This document shows, in pieces, positions 5,851-7,011 of a stretch of 7,011 nt of DNA. Position numbers and translations under genes: made by a program. The notes beneath the pieces were generated by a model that searched no databases, was not told the DNA's origin, and saw only the letters and a program-made list of their open reading frames with translations. Numbering within the stretch: position 1 is the stretch's first letter; every line of letters starts with the position of its first letter. The stretch spans positions 1-7,011 of the forward strand of contig JBLHMK010000123.1 of assembly GCA_047621945.1 (NCBI GenBank). The letters are read 5' to 3'. The DNA is from JAFMKE01 sp047621945 (lineage in GTDB: Bacteria; Bacteroidota; Bacteroidia; Chitinophagales; UBA8649).

Positions 5851-6611
5851 AGATGCAAACTTAATTTAATTTCTTTTAATTTTTGCTTGGTATGCAGGTT
5901 AAAATCACTTCGTACAATCCAATTATAATATCCAGCATCTTTTTTCAAGACATCTTCCACCAAATGGCCTTTATATTTCCCAAAATTAAAGGCAGGCTTT
6001 CCATTTATCATGGTTAAGCGATTAGCGGTGTCAATCTGATTTAAGTCGTTACGGCTTACCTTGTTAACTTCGTCTATATCTGCAGGAAGCTCTTCATACC
6101 TTTCCATTTGTGCAACAAAAACTTCTTGAGTTGCAATTACATCAGCCAAAGCAGAGTGAGCATTTACTAATTCTTTATCGCAGAAAAACTTGTAAGCGGA
6201 GGTTAAATTCCTCTTCTCCATCATCACAAAAATATTCCGAACATCAATTAGATTTCGATTGTCAATTGAAAAGTTTTTATTGACACGGAGAAATTCTTCA
6301 ATAAGCACGGGTACATCGAAACGATTAGAGTTAAAGCCTCCAAGGTCGCATGGATTCAGTAATTCAAAAAGCTCTTCAGCCAATTCGGCAAAAGTGGGGC
6401 TATCCAATATGTCTTTGTCATAAATGCCATGAATCAGACTTGTTTCAATAGGGATAGGTACCGTAGGATTTACCAAATATCGATGCTCAGTTTTGCTTCC
6501 ATCAAGCTGCATAATCACTATGCCTATTTCAACTATTCTATCGGATGCAACATTGAGTCCAGTGGTTTCCAGATCAAAAAATGCTAGTGGTCTACGAAGT
6601 TTTAAATCCAT
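5847..6611 (-). CDS. DEDDh 3'-5' exonuclease with C-terminal extra domain (DnaQ/ExoX-like)
   Basis: The 254-residue protein contains a DnaQ-type exonuclease domain (about residues 8-170) with all five expected residues: Asp13 and Glu15 in FFDLETTGL, Asp99 in GFNSNRFDVPVL, and His152 plus Asp157 in NAHSALADVIAT. It should remove nucleotides from DNA or RNA 3' ends using two metal ions. After a linker, residues about 203-247 (NGKPAFNFGKYKGHLVEDV, then YYNWIVRSDFNLHTKQKL) form a second small domain like the DUF3820/ExoX C-terminal module. It is not the proofreading subunit of the replicase by architecture alone; a repair or RNA-processing role is equally possible. The ATG at 6611-6609 is preceded by a -7 element so close that the transcript is likely leaderless. 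The gene is first in an operon with the glycosyltransferase. Confidence 0.9.
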   Translation of the reverse strand: MDLKLRRPLAFFDLETTGLNVASDRIVEIGIVIMQLDGSKTEHRYLVNPTVPIPIETSLIHGIYDKDILDSPTFAELAEELFELLNPCDLGGFNSNRFDVPVLIEEFLRVNKNFSIDNRNLIDVRNIFVMMEKRNLTSAYKFFCDKELVNAHSALADVIATQEVFVAQMERYEELPADIDEVNKVSRNDLNQIDTANRLTMINGKPAFNFGKYKGHLVEDVLKKDAGYYNWIVRSDFNLHTKQKLKEIKLSLHL

Positions 6612-6615
6612 ACTA

Positions 6616-6623
6616 CAAAAGTA
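6616..6623 (-). promoter_or_regulatory. Promoter -7 element of the exonuclease gene
   Basis: Minus-strand positions 6623 to 6616 read TACTTTTG, a perfect TAnnTTTG. Its last base is only 4 bases before the ATG, so transcription would begin at or next to the start codon. No TTG -33 element is seen at about 20 bases upstream. A start inside the upstream transporter transcript is the alternative. Confidence 0.5.
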
Positions 6624-6666
6624 GAATTATTTGTGCGATTTGTTTAGTTAAAAAGCCTAAAGTTCC

Positions 6667-7011
6667 TTAATCAACTTTCATTGCTTCGCCTTGGCTAAAT
6701 TTATGAAAGAGAATGGTGGCAACCAAGCCCAACAAACTAAATGCTGCTAATACCATAAATAAATGTTGGTGTCCGAGTGCTCCAGGGTTACGGTCTAATA
6801 GCCATCCCATTAATGGACCCATGAAAATGTCAGGGGTGTATCCAATAAGTGAGATAAATCCTACCGCAGTACCAGTTAATGCCATCGGAACACTGGCTTC
6901 TTTCAATATGGTAAAATAGAGCGCTCTCAAAGCAAATACTCCCGTACAAGTTGAAATCATGGCTAAGAAAAAGAGGCTAACTGTTCCTGCTGTAACTAAA
7001 CCAGCGGCAAA
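6667..7011 (-). CDS. Major facilitator superfamily transporter, C-terminal part
   Basis: The frame is open from the right edge to a TAA at 6669-6667 and gives 114 residues, so the N-terminal two thirds or more lie outside the window. The part seen begins FAAGLVTAGTVSLFFLAM and contains at least three hydrophobic helices. The block LTGTAVGFISLIGYTPDIF followed by GPLMGWLLDRNPG is typical of the second half of MFS carriers (a G...G.......P...G...D loop motif between helices). The last helix (HLFMVLAAFSLLGLVATILF) runs into a short cytoplasmic tail ending KVD. The substrate is unknown. An internal Met at 6960 is not the true start, because the coding frame continues upstream of it. The stop lies 55 bases before the exonuclease ATG on the same strand, so read-through into that operon is possible. 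Confidence 0.85.
   Translation of the reverse strand, partial: FAAGLVTAGTVSLFFLAMISTCTGVFALRALYFTILKEASVPMALTGTAVGFISLIGYTPDIFMGPLMGWLLDRNPGALGHQHLFMVLAAFSLLGLVATILFHKFSQGEAMKVD

Noticed and set aside
6659..6678. 6-bp stem AAAGTT/AACTTT with a following T-run after the transporter gene
   Set aside because: The stem spans the stop codon, has one GC pair and an 8-base loop, too weak to call a terminator.
6713..6919. Plus-strand frame of 68 codons
   Set aside because: It is antisense to the transporter gene, whose membrane helices are convincing.
1..7011. CRISPR array, tRNA or rRNA genes, insertion sequences, riboswitches
   Set aside because: I saw no regularly spaced direct repeats, cloverleaf-like sequence, transposase motifs or known riboswitch core; the intergenic gaps are short (all under 150 bases).

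Overview
The window looks like ordinary chromosomal sequence from an AT-rich member of the Bacteroidetes, most like a Flavobacteriia/Cytophagia-type lineage. Three signs support this. Several genes are preceded by the phylum's -7 promoter element TAnnTTTG, with short leaders and no clear Shine-Dalgarno site. Exported proteins have the signal-peptide ending typical of the group (a hydrophobic run ending in AQ or SQ). The gene families (CarboxypepD_reg-like secreted protein, TPR protein with a Cys-rich end, MORN plus TonB-C protein, DUF2892 protein starting MKKNMG) are common in this phylum. A genus cannot be assigned from the sequence alone.

Layout. (1) Positions 1-677, minus strand: the N-terminal 225 codons of glycine dehydrogenase (gcvP), cut by the left edge. 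(2) Positions 678-821: a 144-bp divergent intergenic region with a gcvP promoter element and a small palindrome. (3) Positions 822-2991, plus strand: three genes for exported proteins of unknown exact role. These are a carboxypeptidase-regulatory-like domain protein, then a TPR protein and a MORN/TonB-C protein that form a two-gene operon behind a good promoter. (4) Positions 3074-4291, plus strand: a saccharopine-dehydrogenase-family enzyme, most likely carboxy(nor)spermidine dehydrogenase of polyamine synthesis. (5) Positions 4305-4353: a perfect 21-bp inverted repeat acting as a shared terminator between convergent genes. (6) Positions 4380-5059, minus strand: a DUF2892 membrane protein followed by a DinB-family protein, joined by a TAGTG stop/start overlap. 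(7) Positions 5140-6611, minus strand: a DEDDh exonuclease followed by a dolichol-phosphate-mannose-synthase-like glycosyltransferase, joined by a GTGA overlap. (8) Positions 6667-7011, minus strand: the C-terminal end of a major facilitator transporter cut by the right edge.

The genes do not form one pathway. They are housekeeping metabolism (glycine cleavage, polyamine), nucleic-acid processing, lipid-linked sugar synthesis, transport, and a small cluster of exported proteins. No mobile element, CRISPR array, tRNA, rRNA, riboswitch or defence gene was recognised, and no stretch without a gene exceeds 300 bases. I did not find a convincing new biological system. The points most worth a second look are the exported-protein cluster, the 17-bp palindrome at 5090-5106, and the tight couplings that use GTG starts.
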